Part shown: positions 17,705 through 27,312 of the stretch, in pieces
Position numbering within the stretch: the stretch's first letter is position 1
How the letters are laid out: each line of letters starts with the position of its first letter
Origin: Paenibacillus contaminans
GTDB lineage: Bacteria > Bacillota > Bacilli > Paenibacillales > NBRC-103111
Direction of reading: 5' to 3'
NCBI RefSeq assembly: GCF_003285015.1
Contig: NZ_QMFB01000003.1
Location: 248,001 to 312,000, forward strand
DNA length: 64,000 bases
Notes under the pieces: model-generated
What the model saw: only the letters and a program-made list of their open reading frames with translations
Databases searched by the model: none
Told to the model about the DNA's origin: nothing
Made by a program: the position numbers and the translations under genes

Positions 17705-19018
17705 TCAGCTTTTCCGCTGTCTCCGCCGCAGCTGGTTTTGCTTGATTTTATCTTCCGTCCCCTGATCGCTCGCTTCAAAAAAGACGTCGTTTTTGATCGG
17801 GTTCGGCAAATATTGCTGATCGACGTAATGCCCCGGGAAGTCGTGCGGATACAAGTAGCCCTTATGGCCGAGCTTTTCCGCCCCGCTGTAGTGCGTATCC
17901 CGCAAATGCAGAGGCACCTCCGCCGATTTAAGCCGCTCCGCCGCATCCATAACCCGTGCTAGCGCCAGCGGGATCGCGTTCGATTTCGGGCTTTCCACGG
18001 CAAAAAGAATCGCCTGCGCAACGATATATTTCGACTCCGGCCAACCGATCCGCTCGAATGCCTGTGTAGCGCTTACCGCCTGGACCATCGCCTGCGGATT
18101 GGCGAGACCGATATCCTCGCTGCAAGCTACCGTCAGCCTTCGCAGGAAGACGCGCGGGTCCATGCCGAGCTTCTCGACCGCATACAGGAACCAGAATAAC
18201 GCCGCATCGCTGGAGCCCCGTACGCTCTTATGAAATGCCGACAGGACGTCGTATTGCGTCGACTCGTCCGCCTTTACGGTCGGACGCCGGATCGATTCCT
18301 CCGCCGCCTCAAGCGTCAGCGGAATTGTGCCGTCCGCTTCAGGCGCGCTGGTCAGCGCCGCCAGCTCGAGCGCGTTGAGCGCGCGCCGGATATCGCCGTT
18401 GGCCATCGCGGCAATATGCGCGATCGCCTCTTCCTCAACGCGCAACGGGAGGAAGGCGAGCCCGCGCTCACGGTCCGCAAGCGCTCTGCGCATGGCGATT
18501 AGCGAATGCTCGTGCGTCAAATGCTTAAGCTCAAACAGCGTCGATCGCGAAAGCAAAGCGCCGTTCACATAGTGAAACGGATTTTCGGTCGTCGCCCCGA
18601 TGAAGATGATAATCCCCTGTTCTACCGCCGGCAGCAGCGCATCCTGACGCGAGCTGTTGAAGCGGTGAACCTCGTCGAGGAACAAAATCGTCTTCTTGCC
18701 ATACAAATCCTTGATTTGCTTCGCCTGCTCGATTACCTCGCGGACATCCTTCACGGATGCGTCCACGGCGTTCAAGCGTACGAATTCGCCTTGCGTTTTA
18801 TGGGAAATAATGTGGGCCAGCGTCGTTTTCCCGGTGCCCGGCGGACCGTAAAGCAGAATCGAGGTTACTTTGTCCGCCTCGATCGCTCGCCTCAGCAGCT
18901 TGCCCGGACCGACAATATGCTCTTGTCCGATATAATCGTCCAGCGAAATCGGACGCATACGGTCCGCCAGCAGCTTTGTGCCCGGCTCGGCCGATGCCCG
19001 ATAGGAGAACAAATCCAT
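17705..19018 (-). CDS. rarA: Replication-associated recombination AAA ATPase RarA/MgsA
   Basis: 437 residues from the ATG at 19018 (MDLFSYRASAEPGTKLLADR). RarA acts at stalled replication forks. Walker A is YGPPGTGKTTLAH near 55-67, Walker B is TILFLDEVHRFN, sensor 1 is IGATTENP, and arginine-finger/sensor 2 residues follow in GDIRRALNALE. The C-terminal MgsA tetramerisation domain (YDVLSAFHKSVRGSSDAALFW and SAEVPLHLRDTHYSGAEKLG) separates it from RuvB and clamp loaders. The frame continues to 19156 without a ribosome site; AAAGGAAG lies ten bases before the chosen ATG. It ends at the bidirectional terminator shared with the lipoprotein gene. Confidence 0.95.
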   Translation of the reverse strand: MDLFSYRASAEPGTKLLADRMRPISLDDYIGQEHIVGPGKLLRRAIEADKVTSILLYGPPGTGKTTLAHIISHKTQGEFVRLNAVDASVKDVREVIEQAKQIKDLYGKKTILFLDEVHRFNSSRQDALLPAVEQGIIIFIGATTENPFHYVNGALLSRSTLFELKHLTHEHSLIAMRRALADRERGLAFLPLRVEEEAIAHIAAMANGDIRRALNALELAALTSAPEADGTIPLTLEAAEESIRRPTVKADESTQYDVLSAFHKSVRGSSDAALFWFLYAVEKLGMDPRVFLRRLTVACSEDIGLANPQAMVQAVSATQAFERIGWPESKYIVAQAILFAVESPKSNAIPLALARVMDAAERLKSAEVPLHLRDTHYSGAEKLGHKGYLYPHDFPGHYVDQQYLPNPIKNDVFFEASDQGTEDKIKQNQLRRRQRKS

Positions 19019-19212
19019 TTTTCGACAAGCTTCCTTTCCGTTAGCCGCCATCCAACGGCCGTCATTCTCGCTAGTATCCTCCCTATCATAACGCGAATGA
19101 CTGCAGCTTGTCACGGCGGTTACCGTGTACGCCGCCCATTTCCGGCAAAAACACAAACAACTCTAGCAGATTATCGCATAACATATCGTAAATGCTAGAA
19201 GGAGGGAGTGCA

Positions 19213-20202
19213 TTGATTGATATAACGCAATGGTTATGGTTTATCGGAGGCGTTCTGTTTATTCTCGTTGCCGAAGGCGCTGTCTGGATGTACTGGCGGC
19301 AATTCGGTCCGGGCTCGATCCGCGATTACATTTCGAGAGATGAGGAGCCGAACGGTCCCTATAAAGTATTGGCCAAATTCAAAACGCCCGCGCAAAAGGT
19401 TGCCCTGATCGAGTATGAAGGCGATTATCACGTTTTCGCCGATGGAAGCGAAATGTTCAGCACGACGGCGGAGGACGACAAGTTCGCGGAAGCGATCGTT
19501 CATATTCCGGCTGCCGTTGCGGAGCTTCACGAACGTATTCTCATCATCGGCTCGGGAGGCGGGATTACGACCAGGGAAGCGCTCCGATATTCCGAAGTAA
19601 CCGAAATCGTCGCCATCGACGTCGATCCTGCCATCATGCATATGGGAAAAACGCTGGAGCCGCTCGTCAAGTTTAACAAAGGCTCTTTGAATAATCCGAA
19701 GGTCCGGACGCGCATTCAAGACGGACGCGCTTATCTGGAACAAACGTCCGAAACTTGGGATGTTATCGTGATCGATCTGCCCGACCCTAGCAGGAGATAC
19801 CCCGAGCTGCGGCGTTTGTTCAGCGTCGAGTTTTATCGCTTGCTCAAAACCCGCTTGGAGCCGGGCGGCGCGGTCGCCGTCGCATGCTCCGCCGCTTCCG
19901 AAATGCCGGAATATTTCCGCGCCATTCAAGCGACGCTCAAAGCCGCCGGTTTCCACGTCATCCCTTATCATTACGACTTCATCGTCGAGCTCGGCGTCGA
20001 TTGGGGTTTTTGTCTCGCCACGGTTATGCCTGTCAACAAACGCGATATACGGCTAAAGCTGCCGGCCAAGCATTTAAGCAGACGCCGGATCGACGATATG
20101 CTGCGAATGCCCATATACTTTAAAACAAGATGGGATGACCGTAAAATCCAAACCGACGAAAATCATCTGCTTGCGGATCTCGTCGAAAAAGCCGGAGGAT
20201 AA
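19213..20202 (+). CDS. Membrane-anchored spermidine-synthase-like methyltransferase-fold protein
   Basis: 329 residues from a TTG at 19213 with AAGGAGG seven bases upstream. An N-terminal helix (WLWFIGGVLFILVAEGAVWMYW) anchors the protein; the rest is a Rossmann-type fold. RILIIGSGGGITTREALRYS is the nucleotide-binding glycine loop, VDVDPAIMHMGK-like IVAIDVDPAIM follows, then QDGRAYLEQTSETWDVIVID and DLPDPSRRYPELRRLFSVEF, the order seen in polyamine aminopropyltransferases. Residues that define true spermidine synthases cannot be confirmed here and no speD gene is nearby, so another donor or acceptor is possible. It is divergent from rarA and followed by a dispersed repeat and a bidirectional terminator. 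Confidence 0.85.
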   Translation: MIDITQWLWFIGGVLFILVAEGAVWMYWRQFGPGSIRDYISRDEEPNGPYKVLAKFKTPAQKVALIEYEGDYHVFADGSEMFSTTAEDDKFAEAIVHIPAAVAELHERILIIGSGGGITTREALRYSEVTEIVAIDVDPAIMHMGKTLEPLVKFNKGSLNNPKVRTRIQDGRAYLEQTSETWDVIVIDLPDPSRRYPELRRLFSVEFYRLLKTRLEPGGAVAVACSAASEMPEYFRAIQATLKAAGFHVIPYHYDFIVELGVDWGFCLATVMPVNKRDIRLKLPAKHLSRRRIDDMLRMPIYFKTRWDDRKIQTDENHLLADLVEKAGG

Positions 20203-20251
20203 GCAGTCTGCTTGCTTGATCTGCCTCCGATTCGGTAAGAGACTCCGAGAA

Positions 20252-20340
20252 GCAAGGATAAACGGCTTCGCCATCCTAAACGCTTTCGAAGAAAGCGACT
20301 TCGTAAGCATACGCTTAAGGACAGGCGCGTTTACCGATGA
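20252..20340 (+). repeat. Dispersed repeat, copy 4 (long form)
   Basis: Starts GCAAGGATAAACGGCTTCGC, then AAACGCTTTCGAAGAAAGCG, the hairpin block shared with copy 1, then GGCGCGTTTACCG. It lies 50 bases after the spermidine-synthase-like gene. Confidence 0.82.
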
Positions 20341-20390
20341 TAAATCAGGCTTAGGAATTTTGTGAATCATATAAATTCTGGCTGATATTT

Positions 20391-20437
20391 AAAAAAAGCC
20401 CGAAGTCTCCGCTTCACGCGGCAGACGGGCTTTTTTT
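20391..20437. terminator. Bidirectional terminator
   Basis: AAAAAAAGCCCG and CGGGCTTTTTTT flank an inner GTCTCCGC/GCGGCAGAC pairing. It serves the spermidine-synthase-like gene on the plus strand and the 90-residue gene on the minus strand. Confidence 0.9.
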
Positions 20438-20456
20438 ACGATTAAGCATATGGCGG

Positions 20457-20729
20457 TTACTGCGGTTCGTCGGACGCGATATTTTGCAGATTCGCCCGAT
20501 CCTCCTGAAGCTGCTCCTTCACCCGCTCTACAGGCTCCTGATTCGGCACCTTAAGCGCCTGCTGCAAGGCGTTCTCGGCCGTATCAAGGGAATTGTACGC
20601 CTCTTCGATCAGCTGCTCCGCAGGATGGGACTGCGCTTTCGTTACCGCGCTGTGCGCCGATTCCGCCGCATCCTGCGCCTGGGATATGCTGTTGCTCGAC
20701 TGTAAGCTTGTAGGACCATATCTCGGCAT
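20457..20729 (-). CDS. Small helical hypothetical protein
   Basis: 90 residues starting MPRYGPTSLQSSNSISQAQD, rich in Ala, Gln, Glu and Ser. Nearly all of it is predicted helix (AAESAHSAVTKAQSHPAEQL, LDTAENALQQALKVPNQEPV, VERVKEQLQEDRANLQ), with heptad-like spacing that suggests a coiled coil or a small helical bundle. No membrane segment or cysteine. TAAGGAGG seven bases before the ATG at 20729 fixes the start over the longer open frame. It follows tcdA on the same strand with a 116-bp gap and has its own terminator. Family not recognised; cytoplasmic, possibly spore-related, but nothing in the sequence proves that. Confidence 0.8.
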   Translation of the reverse strand: MPRYGPTSLQSSNSISQAQDAAESAHSAVTKAQSHPAEQLIEEAYNSLDTAENALQQALKVPNQEPVERVKEQLQEDRANLQNIASDEPQ

Positions 20730-20845
20730 AAGAAAAACCTCCTTAATCCGTAATGGAAGTGGTAAAGCCTGACCATTAGGATGGAGGTTATCGGCATTTT
20801 TTATGCACTGTGTCAGTAAAGACCGGCAGTTAGCGCCACAGCGGC

Positions 20846-21616
20846 TCACCTGCCGGAATGCTCGATCGTAACGCCCGATTTGGCTAACAGATCGCGTACA
20901 ACGACACTCGCGGCAATCAAGCCGGCGACAGAAGGAACGAATGCGTTGCTTGAAGGCGGCTGCTGCGCTTTGCGGATTTCCGGCGCATTTTCCGGAACGA
21001 TCTTATCCGTCACTTCTTTACGCGGCTTGATCGGCTCCTCCGTGGAAAATACGACCTTCACGCCTTTCGTAATCCCTTCTTTGCGAAGCTTCTGCCGGAT
21101 GACGCGAGCCATCGGATCGACGCTTGTCTTGGAAATATCCGCTACCTGAAAACGCGTCGGATCCATCTTGTTCGCGGCTCCCATGCTGGAGACCAGCGGA
21201 ATTTTGCGGCCGCGGCACTGTTTGATCAGATGAATTTTGTAGCTGATCGTGTCCGATGCGTCGACGACATAATCGAGCGGGTATTCGAACAGCTTCATGT
21301 AAGTTTCTTCCGTATAAAACATCCGTAACGCTATCGCTTCGCATTCCGGATTAATCTGTTGGATCCGGTCACGCATCAGCTCGGCCTTCGGCTGGCCGAC
21401 GGTCGACAGAAGCGCATGAATTTGGCGGTTCACGTTCGTTATGTCGACGACATCCTTGTCGATCATGACGATACGGCCAACCCCCGAACGGGCAAGCGCC
21501 TCGGCCGCGAAGGAGCCGACGCCGCCGATCCCCAATACCGCCACCGTGCTGTTTTTCAAGGCGTCAAGACCTTCCTGGCCGATCGCCAGTTCATTGCGCG
21601 AAAATTGATGCAGCAT
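20846..21616 (-). CDS. tcdA: tRNA threonylcarbamoyladenosine dehydratase TcdA (YrvM)
   Basis: 256 residues, ThiF/E1-like. TcdA uses ATP to cyclise t6A to ct6A at tRNA position 37. The nucleotide-binding loop is VLGIGGVGSFAAEALARSG; IDKDVVDITNVNRQIHAL holds the E1-type Arg/Asn; DYVVDASDTISYKIHLI and PLVSSMGAANKMDPTRFQV complete the fold. There is no ubiquitin-like partner gene beside it. The chosen ATG (MLHQFSRNELAIGQEG) matches family length; the open frame extends 11 codons upstream. The tcdA and aspS pairing on one strand resembles B. subtilis, where yrvM follows aspS. Confidence 0.92.
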   Translation of the reverse strand: MLHQFSRNELAIGQEGLDALKNSTVAVLGIGGVGSFAAEALARSGVGRIVMIDKDVVDITNVNRQIHALLSTVGQPKAELMRDRIQQINPECEAIALRMFYTEETYMKLFEYPLDYVVDASDTISYKIHLIKQCRGRKIPLVSSMGAANKMDPTRFQVADISKTSVDPMARVIRQKLRKEGITKGVKVVFSTEEPIKPRKEVTDKIVPENAPEIRKAQQPPSSNAFVPSVAGLIAASVVVRDLLAKSGVTIEHSGR

Positions 21617-21683
21617 ACTGCGATTTCTCCCTCCTCGCCTTTCCTGCATGAACGTATAAAGGCGTTTATGTATCGAAATCTTG

Positions 21684-21775
21684 CCAAGGATAAACGGCTT
21701 CGCCGTCCTTTAAGGATAAGCGCGTTTACCGAGGTTTAGAGCCGCTCCCACGATATACTTTCTGATAAACCGAGC
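21684..21775 (+). repeat. Dispersed repeat, copy 5 (short form)
   Basis: Starts CCAAGGATAAACGGCTTCGC and has AAGCGCGTTTACCGAGG and CGATATACTTTCTGAT, the same tail as copy 2. The stretch ACAATCAGCGGA of copy 2 is diverged here. It fills the gap between tcdA and aspS. Confidence 0.8.
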
Positions 21776-21849
21776 AAGCAATCGAGCTTGCCTAAGCGGC
21801 AAGCTCAATCCTTCCTATACGGCTCCGTACGATCGCAACACGGAATGGC

Positions 21850-23631
21850 TTATTTTGCTGCCGGCTCCTTCAGCGCCACGCGAATCGACAGCTGCTCGAG
21901 CTGTTTGTCGTCTACGGTTCCAGGAGCGTCCGTCAGCAAGCACGTCGCGCTTGCCGTTTTAGGGAACGCGATCGTTTCGCGCAAGTTGTTGCGCTTCGTG
22001 ATCAGCATAACCAGACGGTCGAAGCCGAAAGCGATACCGCCATGCGGAGGCGTGCCGTACTCGAACGCTTCGAGCAGGAAGCCGAACTTCTCGTTCGCTT
22101 CTTCCTTGGAGAAGCCAAGCGCCTTGAACATTTGCTCCTGCATATCGCGTTTGTAAATACGCATCGAGCCGCCGCCTACCTCATATCCGTTCAGTACGAG
22201 GTCATATGCTTGTGCCCGTATTTTGCCCGGATCCGTGTCGAAATAATGCACGTCTTCGTCTTTCGGGCGGGTAAACGGATGGTGCTCCGCTACAAAACGC
22301 TTCTCTTCTTCGTCCCAGCCGAGCATCGGGAAATCGACGACCCAAGCGAACTTGAACTGCGACTCGTCGATAAGCCCAAGCTCGCGTCCGACCTTGAGAC
22401 GCAGGTTGCCAAGCACGTCGGCTACAACCTTCTTGTTGTCGGCGGAGAACAGCAGCAAGTCGCCTTCGACGACGTTGAGACGCTCGGTCAGAGCCGCAAT
22501 TTCCTCCGGCTTGAAAAACTTGACGATCGGACCGCGCCATTCGCCTTCCTTCACCGTAACCCACGCAAGCCCTTTGCCGCCGTAGCGGGCCGCGAACGGC
22601 TGCAGGTCGTCGAGCTCCTTGCGGCTCCAGTTCGCGCAGCCTTTGGCGTTGAGCACTTTAACTTGCCCACCGGCCGCCGCTACGTTCGCAAATACTTTTA
22701 CATCGCTGCCCGCTACGATATCCGTAATCTCAACCAGCTCAAGCCCGAAACGCAGGTCCGGCTTGTCGGAGCCGTATTTGCCCATAGCGTCGGCATACGT
22801 AATACGCTGGAATGGACGCGGAATATCGACGTTAGCCGTCTGCTTGAACAAACGAACAGTAAGCTCTTCCATCAAGTCAAGAAGCTGATCCTGCGACAGG
22901 AAAGAGGTTTCAATGTCCACTTGCGTAAATTCCGGCTGACGGTCCGCACGCAAATCTTCGTCGCGGAAGCAGCGGGCGATTTGGTAGTAGCGTTCCATGC
23001 CGCCGACCATAAGCAGCTGCTTGAAAATTTGCGGTGATTGCGGAAGCGCGAAAAATTCGCCTGGGTGAACGCGGCTTGGCACGAGGTAATCACGTGCGCC
23101 TTCCGGCGTGCTTTTGGTCAAGATCGGCGTCTCAACCTCTACAAATTCGTTTTCGTCCAAGAAATCGCGGAATATTTTGGCCGCCTTGGAGCGAAGCATC
23201 AGCGTCTTTTGCATTTCCGGACGGCGCAGGTCGAGATAACGGTATTTCAGACGGAGCTGCTCGTCGATTTCGATGCCGTCTTCGATAAAGAACGGAGGCG
23301 TCTTGGCTGCGTTCAAAATTTCGATTTGCGTTACGCGCACCTCAATCTCGCCCGTTTCCAGGTTCGGATTGATCGTATCCGCTGAACGCTCGACCACTTT
23401 CCCCGTTACCGAAAGCACATATTCGTTACGCGCGCGGTCCGCAATCTCCAGCGCTTCCTGTGAAAAATCCGGGTTGAATACGATTTGAACAATGCCGCTG
23501 CGGTCGCGGAGATCGACGAACAATACGCCGCCGAAGTCGCGTCTTCTTTGCACCCACCCGTTCAGCGTTACCGTTTCTCCGATTTGCGACTTGCTCAATT
23601 GGCCGCAATGATGCGTTTTTAACAATGTCAT
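21850..23631 (-). CDS. aspS: Aspartyl-tRNA synthetase
   Basis: 593 residues, bacterial type with the GAD insertion. The N-terminal OB fold recognises the anticodon ([31 protein letters not shown]). Class II motifs follow: motif 2 in [20 protein letters not shown] and motif 3 in [26 protein letters not shown] contains the family PHGG signature. The ATG at 23631 has GGAGG nine bases upstream. It begins 35 bases after the hisS stop, so hisS and aspS form one operon under the T-box at 24982-25298. Confidence 0.97.
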   Translation of the reverse strand: MTLLKTHHCGQLSKSQIGETVTLNGWVQRRRDFGGVLFVDLRDRSGIVQIVFNPDFSQEALEIADRARNEYVLSVTGKVVERSADTINPNLETGEIEVRVTQIEILNAAKTPPFFIEDGIEIDEQLRLKYRYLDLRRPEMQKTLMLRSKAAKIFRDFLDENEFVEVETPILTKSTPEGARDYLVPSRVHPGEFFALPQSPQIFKQLLMVGGMERYYQIARCFRDEDLRADRQPEFTQVDIETSFLSQDQLLDLMEELTVRLFKQTANVDIPRPFQRITYADAMGKYGSDKPDLRFGLELVEITDIVAGSDVKVFANVAAAGGQVKVLNAKGCANWSRKELDDLQPFAARYGGKGLAWVTVKEGEWRGPIVKFFKPEEIAALTERLNVVEGDLLLFSADNKKVVADVLGNLRLKVGRELGLIDESQFKFAWVVDFPMLGWDEEEKRFVAEHHPFTRPKDEDVHYFDTDPGKIRAQAYDLVLNGYEVGGGSMRIYKRDMQEQMFKALGFSKEEANEKFGFLLEAFEYGTPPHGGIAFGFDRLVMLITKRNNLRETIAFPKTASATCLLTDAPGTVDDKQLEQLSIRVALKEPAAK

Positions 23632-23666
23632 TTTCAAGCTCCTCCTTCGTATAGTGAAAAGTATAA

Positions 23667-24935
23667 TTATTGAATTTGAGCCGACTTGGCGCTGCGGATA
23701 AACGCAGGCAGTTCATTAAGCGGAACCGTCGTTTGCTCGCCGGTAGCCATCGTCTTGACCGTAATTTCGCCGCGAGCCAATTCGTCGTCTCCCAAAATAG
23801 CCACGAATGAAGCCTCGAAGCGGTCCGCCGCCTTCATTTGCGTTTTCATTTTGCGGCCGAGATAATCCTTCTCCGCCAGCACGCCCTCACGCCGCAGCTC
23901 ATACAGGAGCGGCGCAACGACTTGCTCCGCCTGCTCGCCTAGCGCGATCATGTACAAATCAAGCGGCGTTTTGACAGGCAGCTCCACGTTCTGCGCTTGC
24001 AGAATGAGAAGGGTACGCTCCAGTCCGAGACCGAGGCCGATGCCCGGCTTATCCTGTCCGCCGATTTGCCCGACGAGACCGTTATAACGCCCGCCTGCCC
24101 CGATCGTATCGATCGCGCCGATCCCTGCCGCTTTGTATTCGAACACAGTATGCGTGTAATAATCCAATCCGCGTACAAGCTTCGTATTGATCGCGAACGG
24201 AATGTGCATCGCCGTTAAAATTTGCATCACTTTCTCGAAATGCGTGACACATTCCTCGTCGAGGTGCTCGAGCAGCGTCGGCGCCCCTTCAAAACGATGC
24301 TGGTCGACCTTGCAATCGAGAACGCGCAGCGGATTGCGCTCGATCCGGGATTGGCAATCCTTGCAAAGCGTTTCCTTCATCGGCATCAAGAACGCAAGCA
24401 GCTGCTCGCGGTATGCCGCACGGGAAGCCGGATTGCCGACCGAGTTGATTTCGACTGTCACATCCCGCAAGCCGAGCTCCGTGTAGAACGAATAACCAAG
24501 CGCGATAACTTCGGCATCGATGCTCGGATCGACGGAACCGATCGCTTCGACGCCGAACTGGTGAAGCTGGCGGTATCTGCCGGCTTGCGGCTGCTCGTAG
24601 CGGAACATCGGCCCGATATAATAAAGCTTGGCAACCTCCGGTTCCCCGTACAGCTTGTTTTCCGCGTAAGAGCGCACGACCCCCGCCGTCCCTTCCGGCC
24701 GGAGCGAAATACTGCGGTCTCCTTTGTCCAGGAAGGTGTACATCTCTTTCTCGACAATATCCGTCGTTTCTCCTACCCCGCGCTGAAACAGCTCCGTATG
24801 CTCGAAAATAGGGGTGCGAATTTCCTTGTAATTGTAGCGGCGGCACAAATCGCGCGCCTTGGCCTCGATGTACTGCCAGCTTTCGACGACACCGGGCAGT
24901 ATGTCCTGCGTGCCCTTCGGCTTTTGAAAACTCAT
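23667..24935 (-). CDS. hisS: Histidyl-tRNA synthetase
   Basis: 422 residues starting [15 protein letters not shown] after AAAGGAG. Class II motif 2 is [20 protein letters not shown]; the two histidine-binding motifs are [16 protein letters not shown] and [15 protein letters not shown], and motif 3 is [13 protein letters not shown]. The C-terminal anticodon domain starts near [16 protein letters not shown]. It is the first gene behind the T-box leader, which should raise transcription when the cognate tRNA is uncharged. The frame runs upstream into the leader to 25031, but the ribosome site and family N-terminus support the chosen ATG. Confidence 0.97.
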   Translation of the reverse strand: MSFQKPKGTQDILPGVVESWQYIEAKARDLCRRYNYKEIRTPIFEHTELFQRGVGETTDIVEKEMYTFLDKGDRSISLRPEGTAGVVRSYAENKLYGEPEVAKLYYIGPMFRYEQPQAGRYRQLHQFGVEAIGSVDPSIDAEVIALGYSFYTELGLRDVTVEINSVGNPASRAAYREQLLAFLMPMKETLCKDCQSRIERNPLRVLDCKVDQHRFEGAPTLLEHLDEECVTHFEKVMQILTAMHIPFAINTKLVRGLDYYTHTVFEYKAAGIGAIDTIGAGGRYNGLVGQIGGQDKPGIGLGLGLERTLLILQAQNVELPVKTPLDLYMIALGEQAEQVVAPLLYELRREGVLAEKDYLGRKMKTQMKAADRFEASFVAILGDDELARGEITVKTMATGEQTTVPLNELPAFIRSAKSAQIQ

Positions 24936-24981
24936 GCGTTTTGCTCCTTTCATTTCGTTCCCTGAACGCATCCTGTAGACG

Positions 24982-25298
24982 CAAAAAATCTCCCGCCCCT
25001 GTAAAACAGGGACGAGAGATCGTATCAGCAATCACCCGTGGTACCACCCACATTCGGATGCATGGAGGAAAAAACCGTCCGTGTATCCGCACTCGATGCG
25101 GTTAACGCCCGCCTGCGCATTGCCGCTAGTTCGTGACCGCCCTTTGCGCTTGCAAGGGCCCCAGGTTCGCGGTATGTCCTCCGGGAGGTCTGTTCATCCG
25201 GTCGGCATTCGGGAAGCTTGCAGCCTAAGGCTTCCTTCTCTGGAGAAGCGAATTCGGATTACTTTGTCCCATCAACGGATCATAAATGGTATAAATTA
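24982..25298 (-). ncRNA. T-box riboswitch of the hisS-aspS operon
   Basis: The minus strand has TGGGTGGTACCACGG (25036-25050) followed by a strong terminator (ATCTCTCGTCCCTG with CAGGGGCGGGAGAT, 24988-25020) and TTTTTT. The upstream arm GGAAGCC...GGCTGCAAGCTTCC fits distal Stem I. A GAC (Asp) triplet at 25201-25203 on the minus strand is a possible specifier, and CAC (His) triplets also occur, so I cannot say which tRNA is read. Downstream genes are hisS and aspS. Confidence 0.93.
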
Positions 25299-25304
25299 TT
25301 ATTG

Positions 25305-25333
25305 ATTGTAATATCACTGCCCGCTAAAGTCAA
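25305..25333 (-). promoter_or_regulatory. Sigma-A promoter of hisS-aspS
   Basis: Minus strand TTGACT (25328-25333), 17-base spacer, TACAAT (25305-25310). It lies just beyond the stop codon of the stalk-domain gene. Confidence 0.85.
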
Positions 25334-25354
25334 GCGGCCTCCGTCATATACGGG

Positions 25355-26965
25355 TTATTCGGTTTCAAATCCGTTATAGGAGTATGCGATTTTATCCCAT
25401 AAAACGATGTCGCCGCCGCCCCATGTATGCTCATTCGCCTGTCCTACAAGCCAGCTTTTGCCTTCCTCGCCGTCTAGAATCCGAATCGGGTAGCTTTCAT
25501 CGTAAGTAAGCTCCCATTTCCCTTCATACAGCTTTTTGTCCCAATTGCTAGCCCATTTATAGGTCCCGTCCTCATTAAGCAAGAGGTAGCTCTCGAGATT
25601 ATAGCCCGGCGTAGCCGTGCCCTTTTCGTAATCGACCGCACCCGGAATGCGCAGCTCGAAAATTTTGTTCAGGAAAAATTGTACGCCAGGCTCGGACGAT
25701 TCGCTCCCCGAAACATTTCCGTTATCCGATTGCGGCGGCTGGCCTCCCGTAATCGTGATCGTCTTGGTCGAATCGTCAAAATCGACATGCAAGCCGAAGT
25801 TTTCATTGATGAACCGGAGAGGAACCATCGTTCGCTCGCCTACGATCGTCGGCGGTACGGCCAGCGATGCGTCTTTTCCGTCGACCTTGGCGGTCGTGTT
25901 GTCTATCCACATTTCGATCTTCCGTCCGCCTAGCTTCAACGTAATTTTCCATTCCGTTCCGTCCCAGTCGAGCGTCGAGCCGAGCGAATCGGAGATGAAG
26001 CGGATCGGGACGACCGTACTGCCTCCCAGCAGCATAGGAGCCACGTCAAGCTCGACCGGCTTCCCGTTGACGAACGCTTTTTTATTATCGAGCTGCAGGA
26101 CGATTTTATTATCCGTTCCGGAATGCGAGATTTCGACGATAAACGGAACCGATTTTCCTATCACTTTTCCTGCCGCATTGTAAGCATGCCAATAATACGA
26201 GTAAGTATGTCCTGGCTGGACGAACGTATCCAAATGCTCCGGCTTCGTCAGCTTAAAATCGTTCACTTTCACCCAAGAGCCGCCGTTCTCGGAACGGTAC
26301 AAATCCCAGGCGACATCGCCTTCCTCCTGTAGGATTGTCAGCAGCGCGCCTTCCGGATCGTATTCCATCCGATAAATCTTATAGGAATCCGAGATTGGGA
26401 CAGGGGGCTTCCATTCTCCGGCCGTTCCGCCGCCTCGGCTTCCGCTTGTAGGAGAAGGCTTCGGTGTCGGAGCTGCAGTCTGCTTAGGCGTTGTGGCCGG
26501 CGTCGGCGCCGGTGCTGCTTTCGTTTCAAGCACATAAGAAAATGTCGCCATTTTCGTATTAATCCGGTCGATCCGCAGTTTGGCATAAGAACCGTCATGC
26601 AAAGATAAGAAGTAGACGGAGCCTTGCTTGACCGGCGCATGATCGCTCAGTTTCAGAGGAACGGCGGTCGTTTTTTTATCAAGCTCTTCTTTAAGCTCGG
26701 AAATACCGTTTGCCCCGATATCGTTGAACGTATTGATGACAAAATCGGCCGTATCCGGGTCCTCCGTAAACGCTCCTTCACTAAACGAATATCCGCCTTT
26801 CGACATCGGATCATTGATGATGAGCGCGCCGTACGTCAATTCCGAATACGTTCCCGTCTTCACTTCTCCCCATGTAATTTCTTCGGTTTTGGCTCCGGCT
26901 GAAGCTACACCGACCAGTAGGAAGATCAAGCTGAATATCGCTGCCGCCAAAATTTTTTTTGTCAT
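25355..26965 (-). CDS. Secreted protein with copper amine oxidase N-terminal (stalk) domain
   Basis: 536 residues. A signal peptide is evident (KKILAAAIFSLIFLLVGVAS, cut after SAGA). A first beta-rich region is followed by a Pro/Thr linker (APTPATTPKQTAAPTPKPSP), a fibronectin-like module (YRMEYDPEGALLTILQEE to HTYSYYWHAYNAAGK), then two stalk repeats: VELDVAPMLLGGSTVVPIRF and DASLAVPPTIVGERTMVPLR, each ending in a D/N-F-G-x-x-W/V motif. Such domains are common in Paenibacillus surface proteins and lack amine-oxidase chemistry. The C-terminal part (FFLNKIFELRIPG, DGTYKWASNWDKKLYEGKWE) is lipocalin-like in tone but not assigned. It is monocistronic, with no clear terminator before the hisS promoter. 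Confidence 0.85.
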   Translation of the reverse strand: MTKKILAAAIFSLIFLLVGVASAGAKTEEITWGEVKTGTYSELTYGALIINDPMSKGGYSFSEGAFTEDPDTADFVINTFNDIGANGISELKEELDKKTTAVPLKLSDHAPVKQGSVYFLSLHDGSYAKLRIDRINTKMATFSYVLETKAAPAPTPATTPKQTAAPTPKPSPTSGSRGGGTAGEWKPPVPISDSYKIYRMEYDPEGALLTILQEEGDVAWDLYRSENGGSWVKVNDFKLTKPEHLDTFVQPGHTYSYYWHAYNAAGKVIGKSVPFIVEISHSGTDNKIVLQLDNKKAFVNGKPVELDVAPMLLGGSTVVPIRFISDSLGSTLDWDGTEWKITLKLGGRKIEMWIDNTTAKVDGKDASLAVPPTIVGERTMVPLRFINENFGLHVDFDDSTKTITITGGQPPQSDNGNVSGSESSEPGVQFFLNKIFELRIPGAVDYEKGTATPGYNLESYLLLNEDGTYKWASNWDKKLYEGKWELTYDESYPIRILDGEEGKSWLVGQANEHTWGGGDIVLWDKIAYSYNGFETE

Positions 26966-27024
26966 TCCGGTTTCTCCCCAATCATCCTATAAGTGCATGC
27001 ATTCGCTCATCGAAGAACGCATCA

Positions 27025-27061
27025 CTTACATTACCACAGGGGATCTTACAAACATCTTACA
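27025..27061 (+). promoter_or_regulatory. Three CTTACA direct repeats (PhoP-box-like)
   Basis: CTTACA at 27025, 27045 and 27056; the last two are exactly 11 bases apart, the spacing used by PhoP of Bacillus, and CTTACA differs from the TTHAHA box by one base. They lie 60-100 bases upstream of the stalk-domain gene, on the opposite strand. Confidence 0.25.
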
Positions 27062-27082
27062 AGCGTTGATGACCTTATAAAG

Positions 27083-27112
27083 AAAAAAAGCCTACAAATA
27101 AGCTTGTAGGCT
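27083..27112 (-). terminator. Terminator-like hairpin without an obvious upstream gene
   Basis: Minus strand GCCTACAA...TTGTAGGC with an AGCTTA-type loop followed by TTTTTTT. It lies upstream of the stalk-domain gene and there is no minus-strand gene between it and the terminator at 27787-27829. Confidence 0.75.
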
Positions 27113-27312
27113 CTAAAAGTTATATATTTTAAAAGGGGGTCGACTTTTATTATAGGCAAGTAACATTAATGAATGATGATAAACAGATTACAGTTTCATT
27201 ACAAAAAATAAAGCGCTTTATCCTACGTAACGCATCTTCTAATCTTTCATACCGCGCATATAGTTTTAGCACAAGGGACAATCCCTTGAAAACTAGAAAC
27301 GGAGTGATCGAC

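Noticed and set aside
21801..21835. Hairpin GAGCTTGCC/GGCAAGCTC after aspS
   Set aside because: Stem is present but no T run follows on either strand, so not called a terminator.
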